This document shows positions 24,534 through 33,651 of a stretch of 54,837 bases of DNA, piece by piece. Below the pieces are notes generated by a model. The model searched no databases. It was not told the DNA's origin and saw nothing but the letters and a program-made list of their open reading frames with translations. The stretch lies in contig CAMJYG010000008.1 in assembly GCA_946409935.1 (NCBI GenBank), positions 1-54,837 of the forward strand, read 5' to 3'. The DNA is from an uncultured Clostridium sp. GTDB taxonomy: Bacteria > Bacillota > Clostridia > TANB77 > CAG-508. A program made the position numbers and the translations under genes. Positions within the stretch are counted from its first letter, which is position 1. Each line of letters opens with the position of its first letter.

Positions 24534-26626
24534 CTATAATTTTCCCTCAATATTAACTTCTTTCATTATTTGCTCTTTTTCTTTTTGTATTTTTTCGTTT
24601 ACTAAAGCCTTCTTAAATTTTTTTGTTTTTTCTGCTATATCCCATAATTTTAATGGCTCTATTCTTCTTATTTTTCTGTGGTTTTCTCTATATTCTCTAA
24701 CTTTAGTATTCCAGTTTTTATCTCCAAGTCCTAATATAGAATTAAAATACCATTTACTTAAATCTGGTGAATTTGTTATGGCTGGAGATAATCCACTACA
24801 CATTACTAATAAATAAGGTCTTTCAATCCTTAAAATTTCATCTGTTGTCAGTAATGCTCTTTGAGTTAAATTCATAGATTTAGATTTATTTACTGCTCCT
24901 CCACTACTTGAATTACTTTCGCTCCAACTTGATGTAGTGTATGTTCCAAGTTTCTTTGAAATTTTTTCTGCAGTTACTTCATTTGATGTTTTTAGATAAT
25001 TCCATACATAACAGTTATCGAGAATATTTTGAGCTGTATTATCTCCATATTTTTCATTGAGTTGAGAAAATGATTGAACAAATAAATTAAACCTTATTCC
25101 TCTACCACCTCCAACTGTAAGAAAGCCTCCAAAATTAGGTATTGCACTAAAATTGCCGAAACTCATCTAGTATAAAGTTAGTACGAATTTTAAGCCTTCC
25201 ACCTTTTGAATCTGCAAGTTCTACAAGTTTTGTATAAACCTGATTAACAAACAAACTGCATAATCCATAAAAAGTAGTTTTTTCATCTGGCAGAATCATA
25301 TATAAAACTGACCTTTCTTCATTAAATTTATTTAAGTCAATTTCTGATTCACTAATCATACTTGCGACATAATCATCTATAAAAATACTTAAAGTTGCTA
25401 GTGCTGAAGTAAAAAAACTTGCTCTTGTTTTACTAGGTGCTATTCTTGCTGCTGCAAAACTTGCTACTGCAGGATGAGAATCTTCCAAAGTATCTAAATA
25501 TGTATCCATAAGCATTGTTTTATCATTTTGTTCTGCACACATTTTTGAAATAAAATGATATGTATTTGGTAAATTTTGATATTCTTTATGTTTTTCATTT
25601 CCAAGTACAACTGACATAATTCCTGCTTTTATAACTGACTTTTCGCCATTTACCCATATAGCTTCTCTGTTTCCTACTTCGCCTACTAGACTTTCTACGA
25701 TATCAGAACAATAATTTACCGCTTTTGGAATATCCTTGTTTAAAAATGCTTCAATAACTGGCTCTAAAAAATTATATTTTGAACTTTTAAGTGGTGTCTT
25801 AAAGTCTAATGTATAAACTTTATAACCAAGTCTTTCTAGTGTTTTTGAAGTATATTCAAAGAGTTCTCCGCTTTGGGTCTGACAAAATCACGTTTTCACC
25901 TGCAAGGCCAGTATTCATAATTGTTTGTAATACTAGACTTCTTGTTTTACCTGACCTAGTTGCTCCAACTGTTAAGCTATGTAAATCATCATCAATATAA
26001 TAAATGTCTTCTACTTTTCTAAATGAGAAATAAGGTATTCTAATAAACTTTCCTAGCTTTTTACATTTGAATTTAGGAATAATTTTGTCTTTCTTTCCTA
26101 TAACTAATCCACCAGTCTTAAAAATTGGCTCTATTTTAGTCATATCTGTATTTTCAACATCTTTCTTGATACATTCCTTATCTTCATTTGCTAACTTGAT
26201 TAAATCGGCAAATTCTTTCTTACTCAAATCAATTCTATTAACACCAAACTTTTTTGAAAATTCTTTTTTAGGTAGCCACCACGCAGAGCCTTGTTGTGTT
26301 TGCTTTTCGCCTATTGGTATTGGAATTTCAATATTGTTCGTTACTTTGTATGTTTTTGACTTATAATCTTTTAAATCAAATACTTTAAATATTGTAAGAA
26401 AAGCTAATAACATAAAAGCTACTATTGTTAAAGCAAACATATCAAAATGCTCTTTACTGCTTGATAAACTTTGAATTATTGTATTTGGTCTGATATTTAT
26501 TATTTCTTCTGGAACTCTAGTAAATATCAAATGTAATATTGTTGAAATTATTGCAGATAGTACAACAGCAATAAAAAAAGCTAGTATTATACCTAGAATT
26601 TTTGTCTTTAGTTTCCTTCCTTTCAT
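24534..26626 (-). CDS. traG: TraG/VirD4 coupling ATPase with two CGG +1 sites
   Basis: A 696-aa coupling protein after two +1 shifts. It brings the relaxase-DNA complex to the channel. Two N-terminal membrane helices (about 10-33 and 62-82) precede the Walker A GATRSGKTRS. CGG 25868-25870 falls in the conserved SDPKGEL and CGG 25156-25158 in the Walker B box LDEFGNF. Each shift supplies exactly the conserved glycine. The sensor-like FNLFVQSFSQLNEKYG follows. In frame 0 it would stop right after ...SDPKRRTL. It is the first gene of the transfer operon (unit 4). Confidence 0.92.
25156..25158 (-). other. CGG +1 recoding site, TraG Walker B
   Basis: Frame 0 GAG TTT CGG CAA TTT TAG. Shifted: GAG TTT GGC AAT TTT AGT, giving DEFGNFS. 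Confidence 0.88.
25868..25870 (-). other. CGG +1 recoding site, TraG DPKGEL box
   Basis: Frame 0 CCA AAG CGG AGA ACT CTT TGA. Shifted: CCA AAG GGA GAA CTC TTT GAA, giving DPKGELFE. Confidence 0.88.
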
Positions 26627-26647
26627 ATTTTTATCCTTTCAAGCACC

Positions 26648-26760
26648 AAAAAAAGAGAGCCACATTTAGCTCTCTCGTTGGATATATATTTTCATATTTA
26701 GATAATACTACCTTTAAATTAGATAGTCAATGAATGATTTTTGAAACAATTTTGAAATTT
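26648..26760 (-). promoter_or_regulatory. Shared promoter plus leader terminator, unit 4 (traG operon)
   Basis: Upstream box TTCAAAATTGTTTCAAAAA, -35 TTGACT (26725-26730), 17-bp spacer, -10 TATTAT (26702-26707). Then AGAGAGC/GCTCTCT (26654-26675) with a T7 tail, a textbook intrinsic terminator placed about 20 bp before the traG start. Read-through or antitermination would be needed to express the whole transfer operon. Confidence 0.85.
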
Positions 26761-26812
26761 TTATTCAAATTTGTCTGTTTAAATTTGTGCTGAGTATAAA
26801 GATTTCTCGTTT

Positions 26813-27274
26813 TCATTTCTTATTAAATACTTTTTTTAAACGCTTAAGTAATCTCTTAAATATATTTTCATTCTTTAATTCAACTGGCAAATTATTTATA
26901 CTTTCGGATCTAATATCTTCATTATTATCAATATTTATCTTCTTAAAAATATCATCCATATTATATTTTTTTCTTAATTCTTCTTGATATGCCTGTTCAT
27001 TAGCATTTAGATGATTTCTAAATGCTACTTTTTGTTCTTCTGTTTCACACCAGTAATTTAAGCATATCATAGAAATTAAACCTCTAGTTTCATCTTTTAT
27101 ATTTATTTCATTAAGTGGTTTTGTATAATTAAATTCACATTTATAATCCTTAGAGGCATTAGTTTCAAAAAGCTTAATTAAGTCATTTGGAATTTTGTCC
27201 ACATCGTCTTGACGTATGCCTTTTAAATAATGCATTGTTTCAGCCATTGCTATTCTATATCTTTCGTTCACCAT
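26813..27274 (-). CDS. Conserved gut-Firmicute-type hypothetical protein
   Basis: A 153-aa soluble protein with a helical N-terminus (RYRIAMAETMHYLKGI) and ISMICLNYWCETEEQKVAFRNHL, ending in a basic tail (RLLKRLKKVFNKK). I have seen similar short proteins in many gut Clostridia but know no function. It lies 8 bp after the large hydrolase gene and probably shares its transcript. Confidence 0.6.
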   Translation of the reverse strand: MVNERYRIAMAETMHYLKGIRQDDVDKIPNDLIKLFETNASKDYKCEFNYTKPLNEINIKDETRGLISMICLNYWCETEEQKVAFRNHLNANEQAYQEELRKKYNMDDIFKKINIDNNEDIRSESINNLPVELKNENIFKRLLKRLKKVFNKK

Positions 27275-27282
27275 ATTTTCTC

Positions 27283-29910
27283 CTATTTTAAGTTCTCTTT
27301 TTCATCTATTATTTCGTTACTATGTACAATTTTTTTTATCACTTTAGTAGCATCATGCTCATTAGTAATTCTTACCCCACTATCTTGCATACAATCATCT
27401 AATCCAGATTTCCCATCTTTATCACACATTTTTATTCTTTCAGCACTTGACTCATCTTTTTTGAATCCATCTCCACTTATTCCATCCCTGTAAAATGCTA
27501 ACAAATCCATTAAATGATTTAGAGCATACGCATAGTTTTTATTCTTTAGATTTTTGTGAGTACCATCTTTATATACTTTACTAACAATACTGTATCCATG
27601 TTCTTTATACCAGTTAATTGCATTGATAAATCTTTCATCCAAATCCGTACCAAACATACTTCTGTATTGTTCTCCAATTTCTTTTGGAATTGATTTTGTT
27701 AGATATGACATATCATGTGTTGGTACATTCTTACCATTTTTGTCTTTTCTTTGAGATATTTCTTGTGCCTCAAGTTCTCCTACATAGTACGCAAATTGGA
27801 TTTGTCTATACGATTCTTCATCAAATTTTTTACCAAAAAGTTTTTCAAAATCCCTTATTCCTAATGGAAAATCAAAATCTTCTGTTGGAATAGGAATAGA
27901 ACCCGTTGCAGCTCCAATTATAGCTTTGCTAATAATATCTGGATGTATCATTGCAAATCTCTGAGCAAATACTCCTGATGTAGAATATCCGTTTAACACA
28001 ATTTTTTCAGAAATTTTCTTTCCTGAAAGACTTTCCATCTTCTTTTGTGCATCTTTAATGCTTTCTAACACTAATAAATCACATCTATCATACTCTCTAT
28101 CACTTTCAGTAAAACATTCTCTAGATAAATGTTGATAATATGGCTCTTGAAGAAAATCTTTTTTAGAAGTAAAAACATATAAACACGGAGCTGGAACTTT
28201 ACTTCTTATATACGAAGAAACTTCGTCTGCACCTTTAACAAATACATCTATTCTGTTTTTTGTACTTTCTGAATCCACTGTATTCAAAGTATCTACCAGA
28301 ATTTCAGCATTTTCTTCAATATTTTGCGGATATACTAATATATACGGAAACATTTTACCATCTTTTGTTATAGTATTTACATATACAGTATATCCATCAA
28401 CATTTATTGGTTTATTTATCCATTTTGTTTTTTCGCTAAACCTTTCTCCATTTTGAGCTCTACTTATTTCACTCATTGCAATTTCTATTATTTTTTGACC
28501 ACTCATTTGATGAGTTATATCATCACTATTAACTAGTTGTGCTATATATTTATTTTCTGATAATCTAGCTTCTTCACTTACAATAGCATCTTCATGTAGC
28601 TGCTCTTTTAAATCATTACTTAAATATTTTCCAGTACCTAATTTTTCTAATTTTCTTATAATTTCATTTGAAAATTCAACATTTATTTTTCCTTTTAATT
28701 TATCTGTAAATCTCTTGCTTAATTCCTCTAATAAATTTTCGTCAAAGGTATCATCTGTTTCTAATATTTTTTCCAATTTGTTGTACATCTGCTGTTCATC
28801 AGGGGTTAATGATTTTAATCCTTCAAATTCTTCCTGTAAATCTTTATAATCTATTGCACTGTTCAACCACTCTGCCTTTGGATAGAATTCTCTCAACATT
28901 CTTAACATCATCATGCCTCTGAGGCTATATGGATATTTTTCCTTTTCTAGAGCAAATATACATACTATTTGTGACAAATGATAATAGTATTGTTTCATAT
29001 ATTCCAATGGATAGTCTTGTCTTGCTTTATTTAACATTTGCTCTCCAGTTGAACTGTTTGGAATTCCATTTACAGCTATCATCATTTCTATGCTTTGATA
29101 TGAAGGTTTTCCATTTTTTAATATAGAATTTTTTTCCAAATCTCTGCATTCAATAACATCTACTCTTTTTTCAGACTTTGACTGATATTTTTTTAAAGTA
29201 GGTTCAGAAATATCTGTTATCTTAAGGCAATCATAATCTATTTCATCCGCATTGATCAAAATATCATAATCTAATTTTTCATCATCATTTAATGTTATAG
29301 TTCTTCCGTACTGATTACCTTGATTTTGTTCTTCAACCCATTTGTCATTAATTTGTTCAACCGCATTCTCATAAACGATTAAACCTTTTTGTAATGCTGT
29401 TCTTAACATTTCTCTTAATCTCTCTGGCTCATCTAACATTCTTCTTCTATAGTCAGATAATAATTTCTTATCATCTTCACCTAAATGTGATACATCTACA
29501 TAAAAAACTTGTGTATTTTGAAGAAGCTCCTCATATCCTATAATCTCTCTACTTAAAATTTTAGCTTTTCGTTCAGAGCTGTATTCATTTTCACCGTTTT
29601 CATCAAAATCCGTACCGTCTATTATATAGAGCTTGCAATCTTTATTCTTCATTTTTTCTCTAAGCTGTTCTACATCTGATGTAAACACAATTATTCCATT
29701 AGTATCATCTAAGAGAAAATCATAAAAATTTATTACACCATCACTCTTCCCATCATTTCCTTGTCTAAACATGTATGTATAATTTGGTTTTGCACTTGCA
29801 TACAAAAATTCTCTTGAAAATTCTTTTCTAATTCTTGGTTTATGTGGGATCAAAAATTCTGCATCATCAGGGACTTGCGATGATATATGATACAGTCTTT
29901 GTGGAATCAT
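27283..29910 (-). CDS. Large protein with a C-terminal alpha/beta-hydrolase domain
   Basis: 875 aa from ATG 29910, chosen because AGGAGGT lies just upstream; the longer frame to 29961 lacks an RBS. The N-terminus RLYHISSQVPDDAEF and FLYASAKPNYTYMF has a faint likeness to ADP-ribosyl-transferase-type folds. The middle (about 350-480) is helical. Residues about 540-760 form an alpha/beta-hydrolase with nucleophile elbow GYSTSG, so an esterase or peptidase activity is likely. There is no signal peptide. Its GC is somewhat higher than the transfer genes. It has no link to conjugation that I can show. Confidence 0.6.
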   Translation of the reverse strand: MIPQRLYHISSQVPDDAEFLIPHKPRIRKEFSREFLYASAKPNYTYMFRQGNDGKSDGVINFYDFLLDDTNGIIVFTSDVEQLREKMKNKDCKLYIIDGTDFDENGENEYSSERKAKILSREIIGYEELLQNTQVFYVDVSHLGEDDKKLLSDYRRRMLDEPERLREMLRTALQKGLIVYENAVEQINDKWVEEQNQGNQYGRTITLNDDEKLDYDILINADEIDYDCLKITDISEPTLKKYQSKSEKRVDVIECRDLEKNSILKNGKPSYQSIEMMIAVNGIPNSSTGEQMLNKARQDYPLEYMKQYYYHLSQIVCIFALEKEKYPYSLRGMMMLRMLREFYPKAEWLNSAIDYKDLQEEFEGLKSLTPDEQQMYNKLEKILETDDTFDENLLEELSKRFTDKLKGKINVEFSNEIIRKLEKLGTGKYLSNDLKEQLHEDAIVSEEARLSENKYIAQLVNSDDITHQMSGQKIIEIAMSEISRAQNGERFSEKTKWINKPINVDGYTVYVNTITKDGKMFPYILVYPQNIEENAEILVDTLNTVDSESTKNRIDVFVKGADEVSSYIRSKVPAPCLYVFTSKKDFLQEPYYQHLSRECFTESDREYDRCDLLVLESIKDAQKKMESLSGKKISEKIVLNGYSTSGVFAQRFAMIHPDIISKAIIGAATGSIPIPTEDFDFPLGIRDFEKLFGKKFDEESYRQIQFAYYVGELEAQEISQRKDKNGKNVPTHDMSYLTKSIPKEIGEQYRSMFGTDLDERFINAINWYKEHGYSIVSKVYKDGTHKNLKNKNYAYALNHLMDLLAFYRDGISGDGFKKDESSAERIKMCDKDGKSGLDDCMQDSGVRITNEHDATKVIKKIVHSNEIIDEKENLK

Positions 29911-30107
29911 TATTTTACCTCCTAAATCATAATTTATCAAACAAAATAACCTTGTTATCAATTCTCTTTAATTTCATTTTACCATAACCCAAAACAAATT
30001 CCAATACAATTGAAGAAATTTTAGCAATTTGAATAATTGAAGACGCACCCTAATGGAAGGTACGTCTTCATTCCTCTGTATATGACAGGAGGAAGCATTT
30101 GCTCTTT

Positions 30108-30566
30108 TTAGCCCTTCAATTTCAACCCCAAAGTTTGAAGCTTGGCCAGTACTTCTTTCACGGTAACATCGCCCATCTTATGTATTTGGCTCCCATCAGT
30201 CTTTTTATGCTTAACAAACTTGCTTTCAGGAATTTCAATGAGTTCCCTTACTGTGTTTATACCTGCACCTTTAAGAACATTAAAAGCACGTCTTGAGAGA
30301 TTCAAATCCTCGATACACATATTCAACAAAAGATTCAAATCCTTGATTACCGCATTCAATACTTCGGTATTTGCCATTACGTCTTCATCCATTGTAGTCT
30401 TCTTTACCAGTTCACTGAATTTACCAAAGATAACCACACAATCTACATAATCATCTTCGATGATAGATTTCTGCAAATCCTTAAGTGTCTTCAGTAAGTT
30501 TTCGTATTCCTTGAGTTGTACTTCAAGTCTTCCTGTGAGAATTAAAGCTTCATACTTGTTGTTCAT
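30108..30566 (-). CDS. RNA-polymerase alpha-CTD-like protein
   Basis: A 152-aa protein. Residues 1-80 are coiled-coil helices. Residues about 85-152 (LNLSRRAFNVLKGAGINTVRELIEI ... VKEVLAKLQTLGLKLKG) match the RpoA C-terminal domain, two helix-hairpin-helix units that bind UP-element DNA and regulators. It has no RpoA N-terminal domain. Codon use is richer in G and C than its neighbours, which suggests transfer. A stand-alone alpha-CTD could modify promoter choice or bind DNA by itself. SD AGGAGGG. Confidence 0.75.
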   Translation of the reverse strand: MNNKYEALILTGRLEVQLKEYENLLKTLKDLQKSIIEDDYVDCVVIFGKFSELVKKTTMDEDVMANTEVLNAVIKDLNLLLNMCIEDLNLSRRAFNVLKGAGINTVRELIEIPESKFVKHKKTDGSQIHKMGDVTVKEVLAKLQTLGLKLKG

Positions 30567-30815
30567 AGTATCCCTCCTATAGATACATATACAATTTTCA
30601 AAGTGGACACTCTTTTGAGTGTATGCTTACATTTTTATTTTACCATATTATGTTAATTTTCGCAATATTCTATCCCATATTTTTATTGAATTGCATAACC
30701 TTATAAAAAAAATAGAGCTTTAACTCTAATTCTACTTATTCAAATTATCAAAATTAGAACATATTTAAACTAAAACTTCTCTAATGACTTTTTACTGTTT
30801 TCAAATAGTACTTAC

Positions 30816-30849
30816 GAAAAAGGCAGGGGCTACCAAGAGTCCCTGCCTT
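30816..30849 (-). terminator. Strong intrinsic terminator
   Basis: AAGGCAGGG/CCCTGCCTT with TTTTT after it on the minus strand. It lies left of the IS21 element and probably once ended the transcript of the small membrane gene at 33143-33421, before the insertion. The rest of 30567-31016 shows a second small stem (GTTTCC/GGAAAC) but no gene. Confidence 0.7.
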
Positions 30850-31016
30850 AGAGTGGTAACGAAAACGTTTCCAATTTAGGAAACAATATTCTTATTCTTA
30901 TCATTGTTTTTCTTCAAGTTAACAATAACCTAGTATTAGATTTTTAATTTTATAAAAGTCAATACCAAAATTACCAAAAAAGGGAAAATAATTTTTACCA
31001 ATTTAGACACTCATAA

Positions 31017-31781
31017 TTAACCACTAGAATTGTTAATATTTTCCATTTTTAAAATCATATCTTTAATTCTGTAAGATTCACCTGTTATATTAAAAACATA
31101 TGAATGATGTAATAATCTATCTAAAATTGCATTTGCAAGAATATTATCGTTAAATAATTCACCCCACTTTGAAAATACTTGATTTGTTGTTATTATTGTT
31201 GAACTTTTTTCATATCTTTTAGCTATTAATTGAAATAATAAATTTGCTCCATTTTTATCTACTGGTAAATATCCTATTTCATCTATTATTAATAATTTAT
31301 ATTTATTAAAAGTTTTTAGTGCATCTTTCAATCTATTTTCTTGATGGGCTATATTTAGTTTTGTTATTAAATCATGGCAACTTATAAAATATGTACTTAT
31401 TCTTTTCTTAGCAGCTTCAATTCCTATTGCTGTTGCTATATGTGTTTTTCCAACACCACTAGAACCAACGAGTAATACATTCTTTTTTTCTTCTATAAAT
31501 CTCAAGGTAGATAAATCCATGACTTCCTTTTTATTTATACTTGGTTGAAATTCAAAATCAAATTCATTTAATGTTCGCTTAAATGGAAATCCTGCTACTT
31601 TTATATTAAATTCTGATGCTCGTTGTTCTTTAAATTCAATTTCTTTATTTGTTAATTCATATAATGCATCTATAAATGAAATATTGTTTTTATTTATTTC
31701 ATCTAAATATGTTGATAAATATGTACTCATTTTATCTAATTTTAATTTTTGTAAGTTATTTATAACCTCATTATATATCAT
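31017..31781 (-). CDS. istB: IS21 helper ATPase IstB
   Basis: A 254-aa AAA+ ATPase that selects target DNA for IstA. It has Walker A VGSSGVGKTH, Walker B LLIIDEIGYLPV, and sensor IITTNQVFSKWGELF with LLHHS near the end. It lies 18 bp downstream of istA in the same transcript. Intact. Confidence 0.93.
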   Translation of the reverse strand: MIYNEVINNLQKLKLDKMSTYLSTYLDEINKNNISFIDALYELTNKEIEFKEQRASEFNIKVAGFPFKRTLNEFDFEFQPSINKKEVMDLSTLRFIEEKKNVLLVGSSGVGKTHIATAIGIEAAKKRISTYFISCHDLITKLNIAHQENRLKDALKTFNKYKLLIIDEIGYLPVDKNGANLLFQLIAKRYEKSSTIITTNQVFSKWGELFNDNILANAILDRLLHHSYVFNITGESYRIKDMILKMENINNSSG

Positions 31782-31799
31782 TATTTTCCCTTCTTTCTT

Positions 31800-33026
31800 T
31801 TAATTTTTATTAATCAGTAATTTATCCATATTCTTTAAATTTTTCTGAGTAAGTTTTTCTATTTCATCATTACTTTTATAAGGCATAGCATTTTTTAAAC
31901 ATTCTGAATAGTGTTCCTTTGTATAGTTGAATATCTTCTTATTTATTTCATGTGTTGCTATCAAATCTTTGTTGTGGTATAAATAAAGTATATTATCAAT
32001 TTGTTTGGCTTTAACAAATTGTCCAATATATTTTGGAGCAACTGAATATCTTTGACCTTTGTAGTAAATCAAGGAATCGTTGGTTACCTTTGACTTTTCT
32101 ACATCCATCAAGTATGAGTTTATTATTTGTATACTTGGTAAGTCAGACAGATATTCTTTTTCTTTTTTATATAATAAAATTGGTTGAATATTGGTTGTTT
32201 GATTTAATGTTGAATTTACTTTATTTCTTATTCTTTCAATTATTTCTATTAGTTCTTTTTCATTTTCAAATTCATGATTATATGGAATAAGCCAATTCAT
32301 AAATTTGTTTGATGTTTCATCTTTTCCTTTCGTTTCAGGAGAAAAAGGTTTACAAAGCTTTATAGTAGTTCCCATATCTTTTACAAATTGATTAAATTCT
32401 TTATTAACAGTTACTTTATCTCTATTTATATCTGCAACTGCTCTCATATTATCTGTTAATAATTTTTTGGGCACTCCTCCCATATATTTAAAAGTTGATA
32501 TTAAACATCTTTCTAAATCTTCTCTTGTTTTAGTTTTTGTATAGACAAAATCATGCAATCTTGAAAAACCTAAAGTAGCAGAAAAAATATTAAACTCAAA
32601 TATTTCTCCATGTTTACTTATCATTTTTAAATCTTCTTTCCAGTCAAATTGTAATTGTTCTCCAGGTTCCGTTTCATATCTAGGATGTACCTCTATATTT
32701 TTTTTCGGTTTTAAATTATGTTTTTTTAAATATTTTTTAAAATTTGAATATGTTCCAATTTTACTGTCCTTGTCATAAAAATATTGATATAAGCTCATTA
32801 TATTAATTCCTGCAAGTTCTATTTTATCCTTAATTTCATCATAGTACGGATCTATTTTAGAAGTTTTATTTCTTATATGCGATCCTCTTTCATAACCTTC
32901 ATAATATTTTTTTATGGTATGTCGATTTATTCCATAAGTTCTTTCTAATTCGCTAAAGTTTGGCTTAATTCCTAGCGTTTTCATTGTTAATAATTGTCCT
33001 TCCATATTTTTAAATTTTTGTTGCAT
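31800..33026 (-). CDS. istA: IS21 transposase IstA
   Basis: A 408-aa DDE transposase. It has an N-terminal helix-turn-helix (FSELERTYGINRHTIKKY) and a catalytic core with EQLQFDWKED, LLTDNMRAV and GKDETSNKF (Asp, Asp, Glu), followed by a beta-barrel C-terminus. SD AAGGAG before ATG. Intact. Confidence 0.93.
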   Translation of the reverse strand: MQQKFKNMEGQLLTMKTLGIKPNFSELERTYGINRHTIKKYYEGYERGSHIRNKTSKIDPYYDEIKDKIELAGINIMSLYQYFYDKDSKIGTYSNFKKYLKKHNLKPKKNIEVHPRYETEPGEQLQFDWKEDLKMISKHGEIFEFNIFSATLGFSRLHDFVYTKTKTREDLERCLISTFKYMGGVPKKLLTDNMRAVADINRDKVTVNKEFNQFVKDMGTTIKLCKPFSPETKGKDETSNKFMNWLIPYNHEFENEKELIEIIERIRNKVNSTLNQTTNIQPILLYKKEKEYLSDLPSIQIINSYLMDVEKSKVTNDSLIYYKGQRYSVAPKYIGQFVKAKQIDNILYLYHNKDLIATHEINKKIFNYTKEHYSECLKNAMPYKSNDEIEKLTQKNLKNMDKLLINKN

Positions 33027-33142
33027 TTGAATACTCCTTTTTTCATTTTTTAGAGTATATCAAATTATTATTTTGGCATCAAAAAAGTAACCAATTTTGG
33101 TAATTTTTATTTTCCCTTTTTTGGTTACTTTTATTTTATCAT

Positions 33143-33421
33143 TTATAATTTTAATGAAAAAATAATACATCCAATCGTAATAGAAATAAGGGAAGTTTCA
33201 AAAGCCTCAAATTCATTAATTCTTCCGTTTACAAACAAAAGGATTACTCCCATCACTAAAATAATCAAGGGAATACCAACTTGTGCCAATGAACGGTTTA
33301 CCTCATCTTCGTCTCCCATAAGGCGCATGTCTAATCCTAAGGCTACAGCCAACACCAAAGAAATAAGAAAAACAATTGCAGTAACAGTTGCCAAAATGTC
33401 TCCAAAACTCAAAGCATTCAT
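33143..33421 (-). CDS. Small three-helix membrane protein
   Basis: 92 aa from ATG 33421 (SD AGGAGG). Helices are near 8-30, 46-64 and 72-90. It holds no known domain. Base use is richer in GC than the neighbours. The IS21 copy has landed just after its stop. Upstream (33469-33514) a stem ACTTGTATA/TTATACAAGT may be its operator or a terminator. Confidence 0.55.
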   Translation of the reverse strand: MNALSFGDILATVTAIVFLISLVLAVALGLDMRLMGDEDEVNRSLAQVGIPLIILVMGVILLFVNGRINEFEAFETSLISITIGCIIFSLKL

Positions 33422-33651
33422 ACTATACCTCCTCAAAAAGTCTCAATGTTTATACTTACATATGTATGAAATACTTGTATAAAAAGTTGTAATAAATGTG
33501 CAATTTATACAAGTACGAGAAAAGGTTTAGCAGGTCTCCAACCTGAATATATAGATTTAGCCACTCCTTATCAAATTATTATGTATTGCTACATAACCCA
33601 TTATACTATTTTATGTAAAGTTGTCAATAGAACCCTTGTTTTTAAAGCACT

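Larger units (their letters stand above)
30970..33131 (-). mobile_element. IS21-family element
   Basis: It carries istA and istB in the usual order. The ends share ACCAAAAAAGGGAAAATAA in inverted orientation (about 30974-30992 and 33109-33127), with further TTACCAA repeats inside. Exact ends and target duplication could not be fixed by eye. Confidence 0.85.

Noticed and set aside
565-25870. Random sequencing errors as the cause of the CGG breaks
   Set aside because: Not fully excluded, but the extra C always falls at a codon boundary before a GGN glycine codon, and flanking motifs differ. Random insertions would hit other phases and other bases. I therefore keep recoding as the leading idea and list raw-read checks.
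30000-30075. GAAGACG/CGTCTTC stem as a terminator of the alpha-CTD-like gene
   Set aside because: The stem is real but no T-run follows on the minus strand, so I do not call it an intrinsic terminator.
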